DNA from: Serendipita indica DSM 11827
Taxonomy: Eukaryota > Basidiomycota > Agaricomycetes > Sebacinales > Serendipitaceae
NCBI GenBank assembly: GCA_910890315.1
Contig: CAJVGD010000005.1
Coordinates: 1,915,260 to 1,979,259 of the forward strand
Direction of reading: 5' to 3'
Length of the DNA stretch: 64,000 nt
In this document: piece by piece, positions 39,304 through 51,113 of the stretch
Numbering within the stretch: the first letter of the stretch is position 1
Layout: each line of letters begins with the position of its first letter
Made by a program: the position numbers and the translations under genes
Notes under the pieces: generated by a model
Told to the model about the DNA's origin: nothing
The model's input: the letters and a program-made list of their open reading frames with translations, nothing else
The model's database searches: none

Positions 39304-39734
39304 ATGCCACGCAGTCAAACGGAGATAACAGAATACACGCTGTATGTACGCCTGTCCATTTCCATGTCACCAAAACTCTATAAAGTCGTAGATTGGCCCT
39401 TCAAAAGACAAAATGGGGCCACAGCGAGTGGCCAGAGCACAGGCATGATGGCCGCAAGCGAGGTCGATATCATGCATGTCATGCAGAAATGCAGGCGCTT
39501 GCATTTTTGGACGAGGAAAATGACAGCTCTCATTCAGCTCCGGGCAAGGGACTACATTCTCCAGATGCGACACTCCTCGTGACAAGCAAGCCATGCGAGG
39601 TTTGCGACAATAATCTGAAGAACTTTTGCCAAGGTCGCCACATGATCCTCCGTGTGGTGTACCCGCAATATCATGATAACGAATCCGATGCATACCCATA
39701 CCGGAGGGTACGAATATACGGATACGATCAATAA
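39304..39734 (+). CDS. Stand-alone cytidine-deaminase-like protein
   Basis: Two exons (39304-39341 and 39392-39734; 50-nt intron, donor GTATGT) give 126 residues from MPRSQTEITEYTLLALQKTK. The zinc and proton-relay motif of the deaminase fold is intact: CHAEMQALAFL (H-A-E) and SKPCEVCDNNL (P-C-x-x-C). Known members use His plus two Cys to bind zinc and Glu for proton transfer. The rest does not look like a standard cytidine, tRNA or dCMP deaminase to me, so the substrate is unknown. It sits directly after surface-protein copy E, facing the same way. Small stand-alone deaminases of this size include nucleotide salvage enzymes, RNA or DNA editors and toxin-type domains; no choice is made here. 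Confidence 0.7.
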
Positions 39735-40098
39735 GACGTGCATCTACAGCTGAATAATGTGAGTCACATATAGAAATCCTTTTTTTTTTCCTGTCACTGA
39801 TTATTCAGGAACCAGATGGAGGATCAAAGTATCGGGATGACCTGGACTAGGTGAAATGACGGTATTGCTCCATAAGAGAGTCAATATGTGGGACAGATTT
39901 CATCTGTTGTGATCAATTTCGAATCAAAATATGATATTTTTGACGCTCTGCGATTGTCGCTACTACGACTCGACCTCACGTGCACAAGGAACTCCTACTG
40001 GTAAACATACGAGAGCCCTACCTAATACATGTTTCAGCGACATGAGGACGAGGTCATTGGCTGGTCGCCTAAAAGTGAGGAGAGATGCGCGAAGAAAT
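39735..40098. other. Spacer after the deaminase gene
   Basis: 364 bp with a T-tract at 39780-39789 just after the deaminase, suitable for 3' processing. No gene was recognised. Confidence 0.4.
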
Positions 40099-40647
40099 CT
40101 AGTGGACCTTGCTTTGGTAGTTAGTATATATCCTTTGGAGACCGGGAAATAGCGACTTGCTCGTGTCCTTGAGTGCTGCTGCCACTGTCGAATACTTGCC
40201 GCCAGACGACGGTGATGCCTCCAGTGGGACACAAGGGTTTGAAGGAGGCCTATGGCGAGTAGACCTATGACGCTCGGGAGCCATATAATGGCGGTTGTGA
40301 ATATGATATATGGGAAGGAAGAGTTTGAGCGAATGCGGGGTATATTCCATGCCATTATACTACCTCCAAGCAATGCATGGGGTGCAGTCATTCAACGGCA
40401 CCGTTCTCCGCGCGCGAGGTGATGAAAGGCGTTTGTTGATCGGAGGTGAGAGCGAAGAAACGTTGCTGGAAGCCGCCTTCAACTGTTCGTGTTCGGGATC
40501 CATCACATCGCGAAGTGAATCCGACTCAGGCTTCCAATCGTGAGCTTTAGCTGCAGATTCTTGCAAGGCGGAAGAGAAACCGTCGCAAAGAACCAATATC
40601 TCAATTCGCGGCTTGAAAGAGTATTCGCAACCCGAATCTCGGATCAT
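40099..40647 (-). CDS. Hypothetical small protein
   Basis: The frame from ATG 40647 begins MIRDSGCEYSFKPRIEILVL and contains PESDSLRDVMDPEHEQLKAA. A GT-AG intron of about 100 nt (donor GTAGTATAAT, acceptor GTCATAG) would join it to PSNPCVPLEASPSSGGKYST, then SLFPGLQRIYTNYQ and a stop at 40099. The intron itself encodes a hydrophobic stretch in another frame, so a membrane isoform is also thinkable. No domain was recognised. Confidence 0.35.
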
Positions 40648-41223
40648 AGGGGGCTCCCAGATTCAGTTAGCCGACTTTACCACTCGGGCCGATTCGGTGT
40701 CCATATTTGAGATATAATTGATGTACAGTGGGCCCGTAAATTATGTTAGGGTTCAAATGGAGGTGATAGCACAAGTCCACCGGCGTCAGAGTCAATGGTG
40801 GGGACCAAGTTTGGACCTCGCCTCTTTCAGCTGGTTCAAGTAAATGTCACAGAAATTTCGCAAGAAAGCCTTCTTTATTGGGGACTGTGGGGTCGGTCAC
40901 TTCTGAATCAGATCAAGCAGTGAGGACGGCATTCCCAATCTGGGACATGCCATTAAGGATAGGAAGTACCTCAGAGGAACAATACAACCCAGCACCACGC
41001 TCATCATCAGGTTTCCAGGGCCTATAATTACGAAGTGGCAGTCGCCGTAATATGTCATCAGGCAACTCAGAGAATGTAATCCCGGAAACGTATCGACCAC
41101 GACGTAACGGAACACCACATTCACGTCCAATCATTTCTCACTCACAGCCCTCCTTGTTCATGTCCGTGTATACTGGATTAGACTCCACTGGATTAACACA
41201 CCATACCCCCTCGAGGACGGTCA

Positions 41224-41520
41224 ATGGCATGCTTCCTACGAGTGAGCGAGGTTGAGATTCACATGAAGGGCACGTCTCTGGTTTTTAGGGACATGCTCTC
41301 TGCTTCAGAAACTCCCAGATCAAGTCTGACCAGAAGTTCTAGGGGGCCACCTGCCGACCTCGCTCGATCGAGTGAGTCAACATTCCTTAATAGGCGCGCT
41401 GGTCCCGCAGCTCCAGTCTGCGGAATCGAGACTGGTATTCGATTGGATCACTGGGATGATTATGATGGCCTCCCAAAGAGACTTTGCCGCCGTCTTATTC
41501 GACTATAGCTATCTCTCTTG
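41224..41520 (+). pseudogene. Decayed C-terminal tail of the surface-protein family
   Basis: The text reads CGIETGIRLDHWDDYDGLPK in one frame and then, in the next frame, ETLPPSYSTIA. This matches the tail of copies B-E (VDGGIRLEW..., DTLPPSYSNY) if one base is lost or gained near 41470-41480. No ectodomain with the I-D-D motif and no GGV.GG helix was found upstream, so this looks like a truncated relic. The Ser/Pro-rich frame at 41052-41255 may be more of the same tail. Confidence 0.45.
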
Positions 41521-41941
41521 TCTTCTGCACTAATTTGGGAAATCACATTGCATGCGCATTGCGGACCAGAGATGAAGTTGACTTAGATTCTTGGTCGTAG
41601 CTTGCCTACCTCTCACCCCGTTATCGAAAAACTCGGACTCAATATGCTGGCCCATAGGATCCGAATGTTGAAACGGTGGAGACTGAAACGGGGTATCCCC
41701 GACAATTAAGGTCAATTCAGATGCCATACGGCCTCGTTGCGCCGTTCAGAGTGGGACGTCTCTAGAAGTCTTGTGCCAAGTCGCTCCATCCTGGGAAATC
41801 CTGCCGTCCGCCACCCCTGCCTCCAATTCAGTGTCATACGCTGATTGAACGACTATGTTGACGTGCCTTCGAGCGATCAAATCGATTCCTATGACTTATT
41901 TGGCTGGGCTCTGGGATGCGTTTTGCTCCTGCCCTCGACAT
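41521..41941. other. Spacer before the RhoGAP-like pair
   Basis: About 420 bp, nothing recognised apart from the expected promoter. Confidence 0.35.
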
Positions 41942-44030
41942 ATGTCAAGAATTCTCAAAGGACGCAACGTTACGACGGAAGATGGAAAAGCCCCAAATAA
42001 TCCGCCAGTTATACAGGTGATGCAAGCCAATCAAATAGGTATGCAACTTCTCGTTCACCTCTTGGTAGAGCGGTCAGTTCACTAGTCATTTGGATTTATG
42101 TTGTCGCTGAGTTCGATAGGAATGAACTGGAAATTCAACAGTGAGTAGGGTCATTTGATAACCTCGTCTCGCCTCGATTCCTTACGCTTATCCAGCATCT
42201 CGAAAACGAGGTTTCTGCTGGCAGACCTGACACTCATTTGGCGGAAAATTCAAGGGATTAGCTCTCATCTCATCAAGTTATGGAATGGATTGATTATGAT
42301 GATGAATATTGGTGAGCCTTCTTCGTGGCGCCCAACTTCTCCAGGCACTGAGCCGTGCGAGCAGAATTCACGATGCGCTGGAAGAAGGCGATAGAAATGC
42401 GCAAAGAACTAAACTCACTGCGTTCCGCTATTGTACGTTTCATGTTGCCTGACAACTCTCGAACTAAGCCGCGGATTCCCTCAGATGGACAATATGAAGC
42501 AAACGGAGGATCTATCGGATACAAATCTGCGTAAACTAGCAGTAGAGGCAGAACAGGCGTGGAGATTGGCCCGTAGTCGACCATCGGTAAACAAAAAGCA
42601 TACATCGAGGAAGACAGCTGACGATATATCTAGACAGCGGATCCCCAGTCCAATCTTAGCAGTAGTGGAGAAATCTCTCCCGCGACCTCTGTCACGGATC
42701 CGAAGCTCTCTCGAGAGCCACTTCGCTTCGAGAAAACTGGTATGTGAATCGTGGAGAAATACATCATCCAAACCCACTGTCCCTACATAGTCCTCAAATA
42801 CCGCCACAAACTATCACAACTGGACAATGCAAGGCGTCGCTTCGTAAGAGAGGCGAGTAACAAGATCCCGGTCAGTACATCCGTTCATGGTACATTTGTC
42901 TGAACATATCTTCAGCATTGGATAGAAATACAACAGGACTCTGCCGAACTTCTCAAGACCTTTCTTAATCGTCACTGGCTGATGCAAAGGTGAGCTACTG
43001 GTACATCGAGCAAAACTGACTCATTTACTCATCGGACAGTGAGCTCGCTTGCCATGTTTCTCTGAGTTGTTCGCGGGTGACCGCATTATTGGACAAGAAC
43101 CTCTTTCCACTGAGGATCTCTGCTCATCTTCACGCGGCATTTGAGCAGGATCTCTCGGAGTTTCCATATAGCCCGCGGATCTACAAAGAACCAAGCACGG
43201 AGAAAAACAGGAGGAAGATGCTGTTCGGCGCATGCTTGAACCACGAAGAAGATCTTCAACTCACCGTTCTACATACTTTGCTACAAGTTGCAAGGAAGGA
43301 GACACGAGTTAGTCGTAAAGTAAGACTTCTCCCATGTGATTGTAGTGGGGGGACTAAATCAATTCTAGAGACAGAAATCTGCGGATGACACTGGAGAGGT
43401 ATGCAAGCTTCGGCTCCGTAAATTATACTCTGATAGCTGTAGACAATTGCGTATCTCGAAGCTTCTTGGCAGTCGGATCCCCAGGCGAACTTGACTCTGG
43501 TTGAGCGACTCCCTTTTGCCATGCGTGATGCCCTCATCAAAGTGAGTGTGCTTTCCATGAAACCTGTCTATTTGTGACTGCCTGGTTCAGCTCTACCTAT
43601 CTTCTCTTCCGTCTCCGCTACTTCCAATCAGCAACGACATGTTCACCAAGTACGCACTTCAGCAGGTCCGTGGTGAGTATCTTTGAGGGCTCAAACCCGC
43701 AGTGGCTCATCTTCAGCAGTGAAAGGCATCATAAGGTCTATTCCATGTCGAAACGTCACTCTTTTACGCGATCTGTGCGACTATGTAAAGAGGATTGCCG
43801 AAGTGGACCACCGAGCCACACGTGCGTACGGAGTTTTGATTATCAGAGCGAGTAGCAACCTGATGAGTGACGCTTCAAATGAGGTAAGTCTAGCGCCGGA
43901 TCGGTTTCATTCCCGACTCAATATCCTCTTTCAGAAAACAATTGTTACTCTCATGCGTCAGATGATCGCTTATTTTAGAAAAGAGTTGGAGGAGACTGTG
44001 CTGGACATCTCCCCTCCTCCGCAGTCATAG
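41942..44030 (+). CDS. RhoGAP-like protein, tandem copy 1
   Basis: Multi-exon gene beginning MSRILKGRNVTTEDGKAPNN. Small exons follow, with RNELEIQ, TRFLLADLTLIWRKIQ and AMRWKKAIEMRKEL, and helical charged sequence that could form a BAR-like or coiled domain. Further on come LFPLRISAHLHAAFEQDLSE and then the RhoGAP-like core: ERLPFAMRDALIK joined to LYLSSLPSPLLPISNDMFTK and NVTLLRDLCDYVKRIAEV. In true RhoGAPs the LxxLPxPLLP block follows an arginine-finger loop; I could not find a clear GIFRxSG here. Last residues SPPPQS. It is collinear exon by exon with the next gene, so the two are a tandem duplication. Exact exon borders were not all fixed. Confidence 0.65.
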
Positions 44031-44404
44031 GGCTGCTCCCAGCCACGTTGGATGCATGAAACAATTGATTGAGAAGGGCTGGCACCCACAGAGTCATAAT
44101 ATATAGCCAGTGTATCCTATTGGAGCGTATGAGAAATAAGAGAGCAAAGTTGGTCCCTGAAGTCTTGGCGAATAGTTTTGCATTCTTCATCTCGGATCCA
44201 CAAGAGGCGGTCAGGCTTGTCAATACACGGATCCTGACACATCATAGCCGACGCGTGTCAGCGTCTAGCAACACCTAACCAATAGCGTAGTAACTATCAA
44301 ATATCTGTCGGACGTTTGCTATTCTCACGCTTCATTAACCGTCGGTTTGCTCTAGAATATTATATAGCACGGACTAGAATGCAACAGCCGCCCTCTTCTC
44401 AGAT

Positions 44405-46498
44405 ATGCGCAGCTTTACCAAGTCGCGAACCCTAGACATTGATGATACTCAACCGCCAAATCGACTATCTATTAGTCGAGAGATGGGTTCAAACAAGCTC
44501 GCGATGAGGATTTTTGCCCTTCTCCACTTTCAAAGGTGAGCCCCGGCTCCGCTTACCTTGCAGTACAGTCGACCTTATCCTTTAGAAATGAGCTAGAGAT
44601 TCAACAGTAAGAAGTAACATCGAGCTCATAGATGACTCAACCTCCATGCTCTAGTATTGCTAGTACGAGGTGTCTCCTTGCAGACATGACGGCGCTCTGG
44701 GCGAAGATTAGTAAGAAAGACTTGCAACTTGAACGCATGTGGGTCTATTTCATCAACATGCTTAAAGATGGTATCTAGTTTCTAGGGATTAGTCACTACT
44801 TGCACCGCTGATACATAATTAATTGTAGAGTATACGATGCGCTGGAACCGCGCACTTGCTCTGCGAGAAGAATTTGAATCTCTTCTCGAGAAAGCCGTGA
44901 GTACTCTATGATCTCTGAACGCGGATCTCACCCACGTAGACGGACCTCACCACCCCCGAAACGGTAGTCTTTGACGGCAGTCTTCAGAACGCATATTTGG
45001 AAGTTGAGAAATCCTTCGAACTTGCTCAACCGGGTGTAACGAGACGACGGGTCTGACCTAAGCATCCTTCTTTTGTCACCAAAGCTGACTACTTTTAAGC
45101 ATAGCTGTTTGCGGGATATTAGGGACAAGATTTCAACCTCTGTAGGATCACGCCAGAAGGGACCCTCACAAAGCTATAACTTGTTGGACACAATTAGTAT
45201 GTCGTTGTCGAGTTTCGTCCTTTGGTGCCTTATGTCCGCAACAGATCTGGCATATCGACATAATCTTTCAAATTTGTATTGTGTTAGACGCCTGTTTGTA
45301 GAAGAGGCGCGCAGTTCGATTCCTGTCAGTCCCCAACCTCCAAAACTTGGACTCCTAACACTCATAACTGCAGAGTCTGATCGAGGCACAACACGATATT
45401 TTCGTACTCCTTCAAGCATCTACCCAACGCTTTATCTGTTCTCAAGTGTTAGTATTTTACTCTCTTTTCGCACAGACTAAGGGAGTGTGTAGCGAGCAGG
45501 CTGCGACTGCCTCCGTTCGCTGTTCTCGTTTCGAAACTTTGCTCCACGAACGCGTGTCTCCACTACGACTTTCCGCTAATCTCAATCACTCGTTCCAACT
45601 GGAAATCGCGGAGACGCTATATTGCCCTCGACCCTACATCGACCCATCAAGCGGCGAGAGGAGAGAGATGCTTTTCGGAAACAGCTTGGCGAACGAGAAT
45701 GATTTAGATCTCACTATTCTTCACACGATAGTGAAGGCTTCACGAGAGGGAGCTTCGTTTGCAGTATGGACAGTTGTCATTTCATGAACCGTTTGGCTAA
45801 CGAATTGGAAGCAAAAAGATACGAACCCAAATATCAAGGACGTATGTTGTGCAATCTCCTTTACTCAGCTTCCTCACTAAATTGTAGCCTGTGCGTTTCC
45901 TCGAGTCCAATTGGCTGACCAATGCCAACGATAATGCTGCCTTGGTTCGACAATTGTCATACAAGACGCGTGACGCTCTCCTCGAGGTACTAACAGAGTC
46001 TTAGTTTTGGATGCTCAGTCTGATCATCTGCACAGACGTACTTGAGGGGTCTACCCGAGCCACTTTTGCCTATCACGGAACAGGACTTTGCAGCCTTTGG
46101 GCTCAGGCATAGACGATGTAAGTGAAGGGAGTAAATATACATCGATTGTTGAACAAGTTGGCCTTCTAGTAAAGACCATTCTCTCCACGGTCGCTCGTAG
46201 CAACCTCTATCTCCTTCGAGACCTGTGTGAATACGTAGAGAGGCTTTCAGGTCACAACACAGGAGCTCGACGAAGATATGGATTGCTCGTGCTGAGGCTC
46301 GGTAATGGTGAATTTAGATGCGACAATACTATCGAGGTGATATTTTCCGTAAGACGTAGAAATTAGCTAATCTACTCCCAGATAATGGTCGAAGATCTTA
46401 TGTACGTGATGATCCGTTATTTCCGAACTGAGAGGGAGACCGATAGCCTGGTCAGCCGCGTGTGTGCTACTCCGCGGACAGGCACAAGTGTCATTTAG
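44405..46498 (+). CDS. RhoGAP-like protein, tandem copy 2
   Basis: Paralog of the preceding gene. MRSFTKSRTLDIDDTQPPNR is exon 1; micro-exons give RNELEIQ, then STRCLLADMTALWAKISKKD, EYTMRWNRALALREEFESLL and SLIEAQHDIFVLLQAST. The central block SPLRLSANLNHSFQLEIAET is shared with copy 1. The RhoGAP core is clearer: KTRDALLE joined to TYLRGLPEPLLPITEQDF, then NLYLLRDLCEYVERLSG. It ends TGTSVI at 46496-46498. Expected role is GTP hydrolysis on a Rho-family GTPase if catalytic, but no arginine finger was recognised, so it may only bind. About ten introns; internal joins between 45020 and 45370 are uncertain. Confidence 0.7.
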
Positions 46499-46747
46499 TG
46501 AATATTCGTTTCATATATTATCTATAAACTACGCTATCTAGTTCTATGGTTCACCTTGCTTGGTGGTAGTTGCCACTTGGAACCGCACCCGGGTGGACAT
46601 TCGACGAACAAACCTGCGCGATCTCGCATTATTTCGACACTATATTCACAAAGAGCTTATTAAGATCATTTCTACGTCGATTCCCAGCACCCAATCGCTT
46701 GTCACTCACGGTTAGAGCCTTATCTGCTCCAAGTTGCGCCGAAGAGA

Positions 46748-47911
46748 ATGTCCAAAGATCAGCAAAGCGACACTATCGGAAATATAAACTCATCAAATGC
46801 TTCTTTCGAAGCGAATAGGCCGGCAACAGAGTGAGCGCCATTGTCATCACTTTGAACGTGCACTGACATATCGCCCCTATAAGGGCTACGCCTCTTTTGG
46901 ACGATGCGAGAGACCAAAATCGAGCAAGAGATCACGAAGGCGATGAAGGAGAGGGCGAGAGCGCCGTTAACAAGTGGCGCTTCGTTCCTTCGTGGGTCAA
47001 GCGAGACTTTGGCTATGGAGTATTGCTAGGTATCCCAGTCATCCTCTTCATTCCTTCACTGGTCTTTTTTATCATGACCTTGAACCTACGAGCCAACCTA
47101 CCGCCATCTTCCTCATTGGAGACCATTACAAATCTCACGCATCAAGTCTCGAGACTCTCACGGTCGCTTTCTACATGCACTGACAATACAACACGGCTTG
47201 CTACGGAACTCCAGGACGAGAGATCGAGGGTTGATATCTGTCGGGAAAGCGAAAAGCGGTTGGCGGAGCGCGTTGACCTTGTGGAAGGGATGCTGGATAC
47301 GTGTCAGAAAGATGCATTGACGCTGAAGGGCAAGCTGAATGATGTTACCCATGACCTGGGAACATGCGTGGATGAAAAGGAGGAACTCAAACGCCAAATG
47401 GAGAGTGGAGTCTACGTGCAGTTCCTCGACATGGTCAAGAAGATGGGGACCGGAGGGTAAGCATTTGCTACTGATACTTTAGCTGGTCTCATCTTCTCCA
47501 CAGCGATTCGTGGGTGTGCTCAGATACGACAGAGCTATGGTCGTACGGCTATACACATCAAGAGTCTCCGCATCCGACGATCAACATACAGACCTGGACG
47601 TCAGAGCTGACAGACGCCCAACATTCTACTTCACCCCTTGTCTTCCCGCCAGTGTCAATGCGACACAATTCACGACGTGGTAGTAGTGAACAACCTCCTC
47701 CAGAACAAATATACAACGCAGCGTCCCGAATCGTCGGATATACACGGTTTCCTCGGGAAACCTCTCCGGTAATAACGGCTGGTGGCGTATCACCAAATTA
47801 CCATCGTTCGCCGTGAAAGGTGGGACTATCGAATTCTTTGCGCAAGCTGCAAAATGGTATGGAAGCGCGGCCAAGTACCAAGTCACCGTCTTCTGGGTCG
47901 GAAGTCAATAG
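46748..47911 (+). CDS. Type II membrane protein with coiled coil and C-terminal lectin-like region
   Basis: MSKDQQSDTIGNINSSNASF opens exon 1 (46748-46830); an intron to 46883 joins it to EATPLLDDARDQNRARDHEG, an acidic cytosolic head with a dileucine-type ATPLL. One helix follows (GVLLGIPVILFIPSLVFFIM), then a predicted coiled coil with regular Cys (STCTDNTTRL, VDICRESEKRL, LDTCQKDALTLKG, LGTCVDEKEELK). After an intron from 47457 the frame is ambiguous, but the end RPTFYFTPCLPASVNATQF, IYTVSSGNLSGNNGWWRITK and QVTVFWVGSQ is clear. Topology would place the coil and C-terminus outside. Function unknown. Confidence 0.6.
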
Positions 47912-48348
47912 GCCCAGTCTGTTGGAAATTAGTATGCAGTATTCTTATATTCTCTGTAGCTTAGCAATCCTCTGTACGCTACTTTTTCAATCGAGCCCCT
48001 TGTCATCGTTGCCACTCTCTTGACTACTGACCATCTCCCTGTTTGGCCGGCGAGTCCTCAAAATTTGCTCGATTCTCTGCCGATACTTGAGAATTAGCAT
48101 ATTGACCGTGTTATACTCCCTTATTTCTATTACCGCCCGTCCAGTATCTACTTTTTTCATCTCCACACGACCATTCGGCGAGCCCACGCCGCAGTGTCTG
48201 CCAAACTGCCATTACATTTGGGTATGCATACTCTATAAATATGCAGTTTACCTTCTTTCGGTGATTGGGCTTACAGTATTTCCCTCCTCCTCAGCTTCTA
48301 ATTCGACCATTATCTGTATAACCACACGATCGTCCAATTTTCAGCATC
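47912..48348. other. Intergenic before RRN3
   Basis: 437 bp, AT-rich near 48230-48245 with a TATAAATATG block about 110 nt before the RRN3 start. No gene recognised. Confidence 0.4.
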
Positions 48349-51113
48349 ATGTCGGGTCCAATGGGTGTTCCAACTCAGCACGTTTCAACAAAATCATCCT
48401 CCTCCCGACAACGACCAGCGGCCCTCTCCAAAACGCCATCGTCACGCTCAAAAGCAACAGTATCGACTCGAAATAACATTGAAAAGGACATGTCGTCCTT
48501 GAAGCCCTCCAAAAATGGCTTGCTTCAGGCTCCAGACCTCACCGCCGCCTCCCTCGCCACAACCAAGGAAATGACAATAGAAAAGAAGAAAACTACGGAC
48601 CTTTCTATTCCAAATGGGGGTCGTAAGATTGCATCCAACTCGCGCATCAGACGAGATGAACAGAACAAACGGGATATGTATCTTGCATTTGTGAACAACG
48701 CGCTCAAAGCCAAAGTCCTAGTGAGTTTGTTGACGCATCTTTACCGTCTCATGACGTTTACTTTCATTTCCCCTTCATAGGGTAATTCTGGTCCATTTGA
48801 CGAGCTTGTGGCGCAATTTTCCACCACCCAAGCAGATTATTCCCAACTCAAACGTTGGATTCTCGCCCTATCACATGTCGTTTCCCAAATAGATAAGCGA
48901 CATGCAGCGCTGGTAGAAGCCCTCGTCTACATGCCATGGACGACAAACCACGACGAGGCATTTGTAAAGTGCTACATCAGTTTCATTGGAATGCTGGTTA
49001 GTGCGCGCACAGAGTGGCTTTCGATTGTTGTCGCGAGTGCTGCTCGTCGGCTGACCCATCGTGAGTCAAGCACTCGGCACCGAAAAGTCCACTGACAATG
49101 TGACAGATTGCCCATTGAACGCACCCCCCCGAGCCTCACAGTCGACTCCGACTCCGACCCCTGTACCACTCAGGAGTGTGTTCAATCGCGTACACCTTCT
49201 CATTCAGAGCTTGCTCGAATTATTCCCAACTTTGCCGGCAACTCTGCCTACCCATCTCCTCCGTCACTTCCCACACAAGGCTCAGTCTACCACCAGTCTT
49301 ACAGTCTACTGCAAAAACTTGGTCGAGATCATGAGCTATTGTTCTCAGGTGTGAAACTCCTAACATTGTCTCGTCAATATTGATATCTCGCAGCTTGTCG
49401 AGCCAGTCCTGTCGCTCATGATTGAGCGTGCTGTCGGTATAGACGTCGAGATTCAAGTGGAGTTAGAGGAGCTAGAGGAACTCACCGCATCAAACGAATC
49501 GAGTGGAGCCGTTCAGTCAGGAACCGGCCTTCTCGCTGACTTCGATCCATTCGACATTCTAGCGGGCCAAGAATCCGACTCTGACGATGAAGAAGATGGA
49601 GAGGAGGAAGCAATGGCGAAGCTGCAGAATATCGATACCTTTAGCGACGTCTCATCAGAGGCGGATAACGACGAGCGGGATGACGACGTGGTCGATCCAA
49701 AAGAGGCGGAGAAGCGCGCTCTTAGAGTGAAGGAGATGGTCGCCAAGCTAGACGGGATGATGAACATTCTCCTCCGGTGGCTCGAAAAGACGACGCCAGA
49801 GCCATCCGACGGTTCAGCTGCCACCCAGCATCCACACTTCGTTACACTCCTAGCCATCTTCGATCGTATTATCCTGACGACTTTCAAATCACGTTACACC
49901 CAATTTCTCCTCTTTTACATTGTCTCCTCACCCTGGGCCCAGTCAACGCTCGTGTCCAACGAATCAGCACCACTACATACCCAAGTACAGCAGAACCCGC
50001 CTAACGCTCACGCCGACATTTTCCTAGGATCCCTGCTCCACAACGCGCTGGTTCCTCAAACCCCTCCAATTCCCATGCTCACTCGCATTGCTTCCGCCGC
50101 CTATCTTTCCAGCTTTGTCTCACGCGCGCTGTGTATCGGGAAGGATGATTGTAGAAGTGTCGTCATCGTTTGCTGTCAGTGGGCTGATGGTCATATGGAA
50201 GAGCTCGAAGCCCTCATGTCGGGAAGTTCCGCCCCGCTGGATGCGGCGACCGTCAATGCTCACGACGAACTGGGCGTCTTCTACGCGGTGGCTCAAGCAA
50301 TATTTCTCATCTTTTGCTTTCGCTGGCGAGACCTGTTGGAGCAGTCGACAGAGGACGACCCAGACGAGGCTGAGGAGGCACCCAAAAAGTGGATCCACGA
50401 ACTCAATGTCGTACAACGGCTCATCACAAGCCCTCTCAATCCTCTCAAGGTACGCTTCCCTTATTCCTCATATCGGAATCATCTAAATTCCACGACAGAT
50501 CTGCTCCCCCAATGTCGTTCATCAATTTTCACGAGTATCGGAAAAGGCGGGGTTTGCCTACTGCCGATCGATTATTGAAGGCAACAAGCGATCACTGAGT
50601 CTAATGACCTCTCAGCCGGCTCTCGCTCTCGCGCCACTCACGCCTGTGGGTGACTCCTCGAATGGCAACCTAGCCGCGTCTGGAACACCTCTCAATGCAT
50701 GGAACTCATCTGCTGTCCTCTCTGTCATGACAGACCTTCAAGCCTTCTTCCCATTCGACCCGTACAGACTTCCCACTAGCAGCAAATGGTTCGAAGGGAC
50801 CTATCGTGATTGGTCAATGGTCGCAATCGAGGACGACGAGGAAGAAGAAGAGTCTGATGATGAGGAAGAGAATATTCTGGCTGTTGGATCTGCCCCTCGA
50901 GGTGGCGAGGGAGACTCTGATAACCAAGAAGAGGAGAATTCGGAGAGCTCGGACGAAGGCTCGGATGAAGATGCCACTTATGGTGTCGCAATGGAACTTG
51001 GATCCGTTCGGGAACGCGGAAATACGCTAGAAAGACTCCAGGTTGCAGAATCCTTTGGCCAAATGAGTATCAGTCCCGACGTTGGTGGTATCCACCGATC
51101 GTCGCGAGGGTAA
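48349..51113 (+). CDS. RRN3: RNA polymerase I initiation factor Rrn3
   Basis: Rrn3/TIF-IA binds RNA polymerase I and makes it competent to start rRNA transcription. The start MSGPMGVPTQ is followed by a basic, Ser-rich leader and MYLAFVNNALKAK. HEAT-repeat helices follow, including FDELVAQFSTTQADYSQLKR and ALVEALVYMPWTTNHDEAFV. The conserved core is FLGSLLHNALVPQTPPIPML and TRIASAAYLSSFVSRA. After the last intron comes ICSPNVVHQFSRVSEKAGFA. An acidic insert (SDSDDEEDGEEEAM) interrupts the middle, and a second acidic stretch lies near the C-terminus, both usual for Rrn3. At least four short introns. Assignment is firm. Confidence 0.92.

Noticed and set aside
40360-40543. Plus-strand frame opposite the small hypothetical protein as another receptor tail
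   Set aside because: Lacks the VDGGIRL and PPxY boxes and any helix; the minus-strand reading is the more protein-like.
45300-45340. TTCGATTCC-like box resembling a tRNA B box
   Set aside because: No matching A box or cloverleaf upstream, and it lies inside the intron-exon region of the RhoGAP-like gene.
46897-46910. Start of the type II membrane gene at 46897
   Set aside because: That position is a TTG with no in-frame ATG nearby; an upstream exon from ATG 46748 joins cleanly with GT-AG and correct phase.
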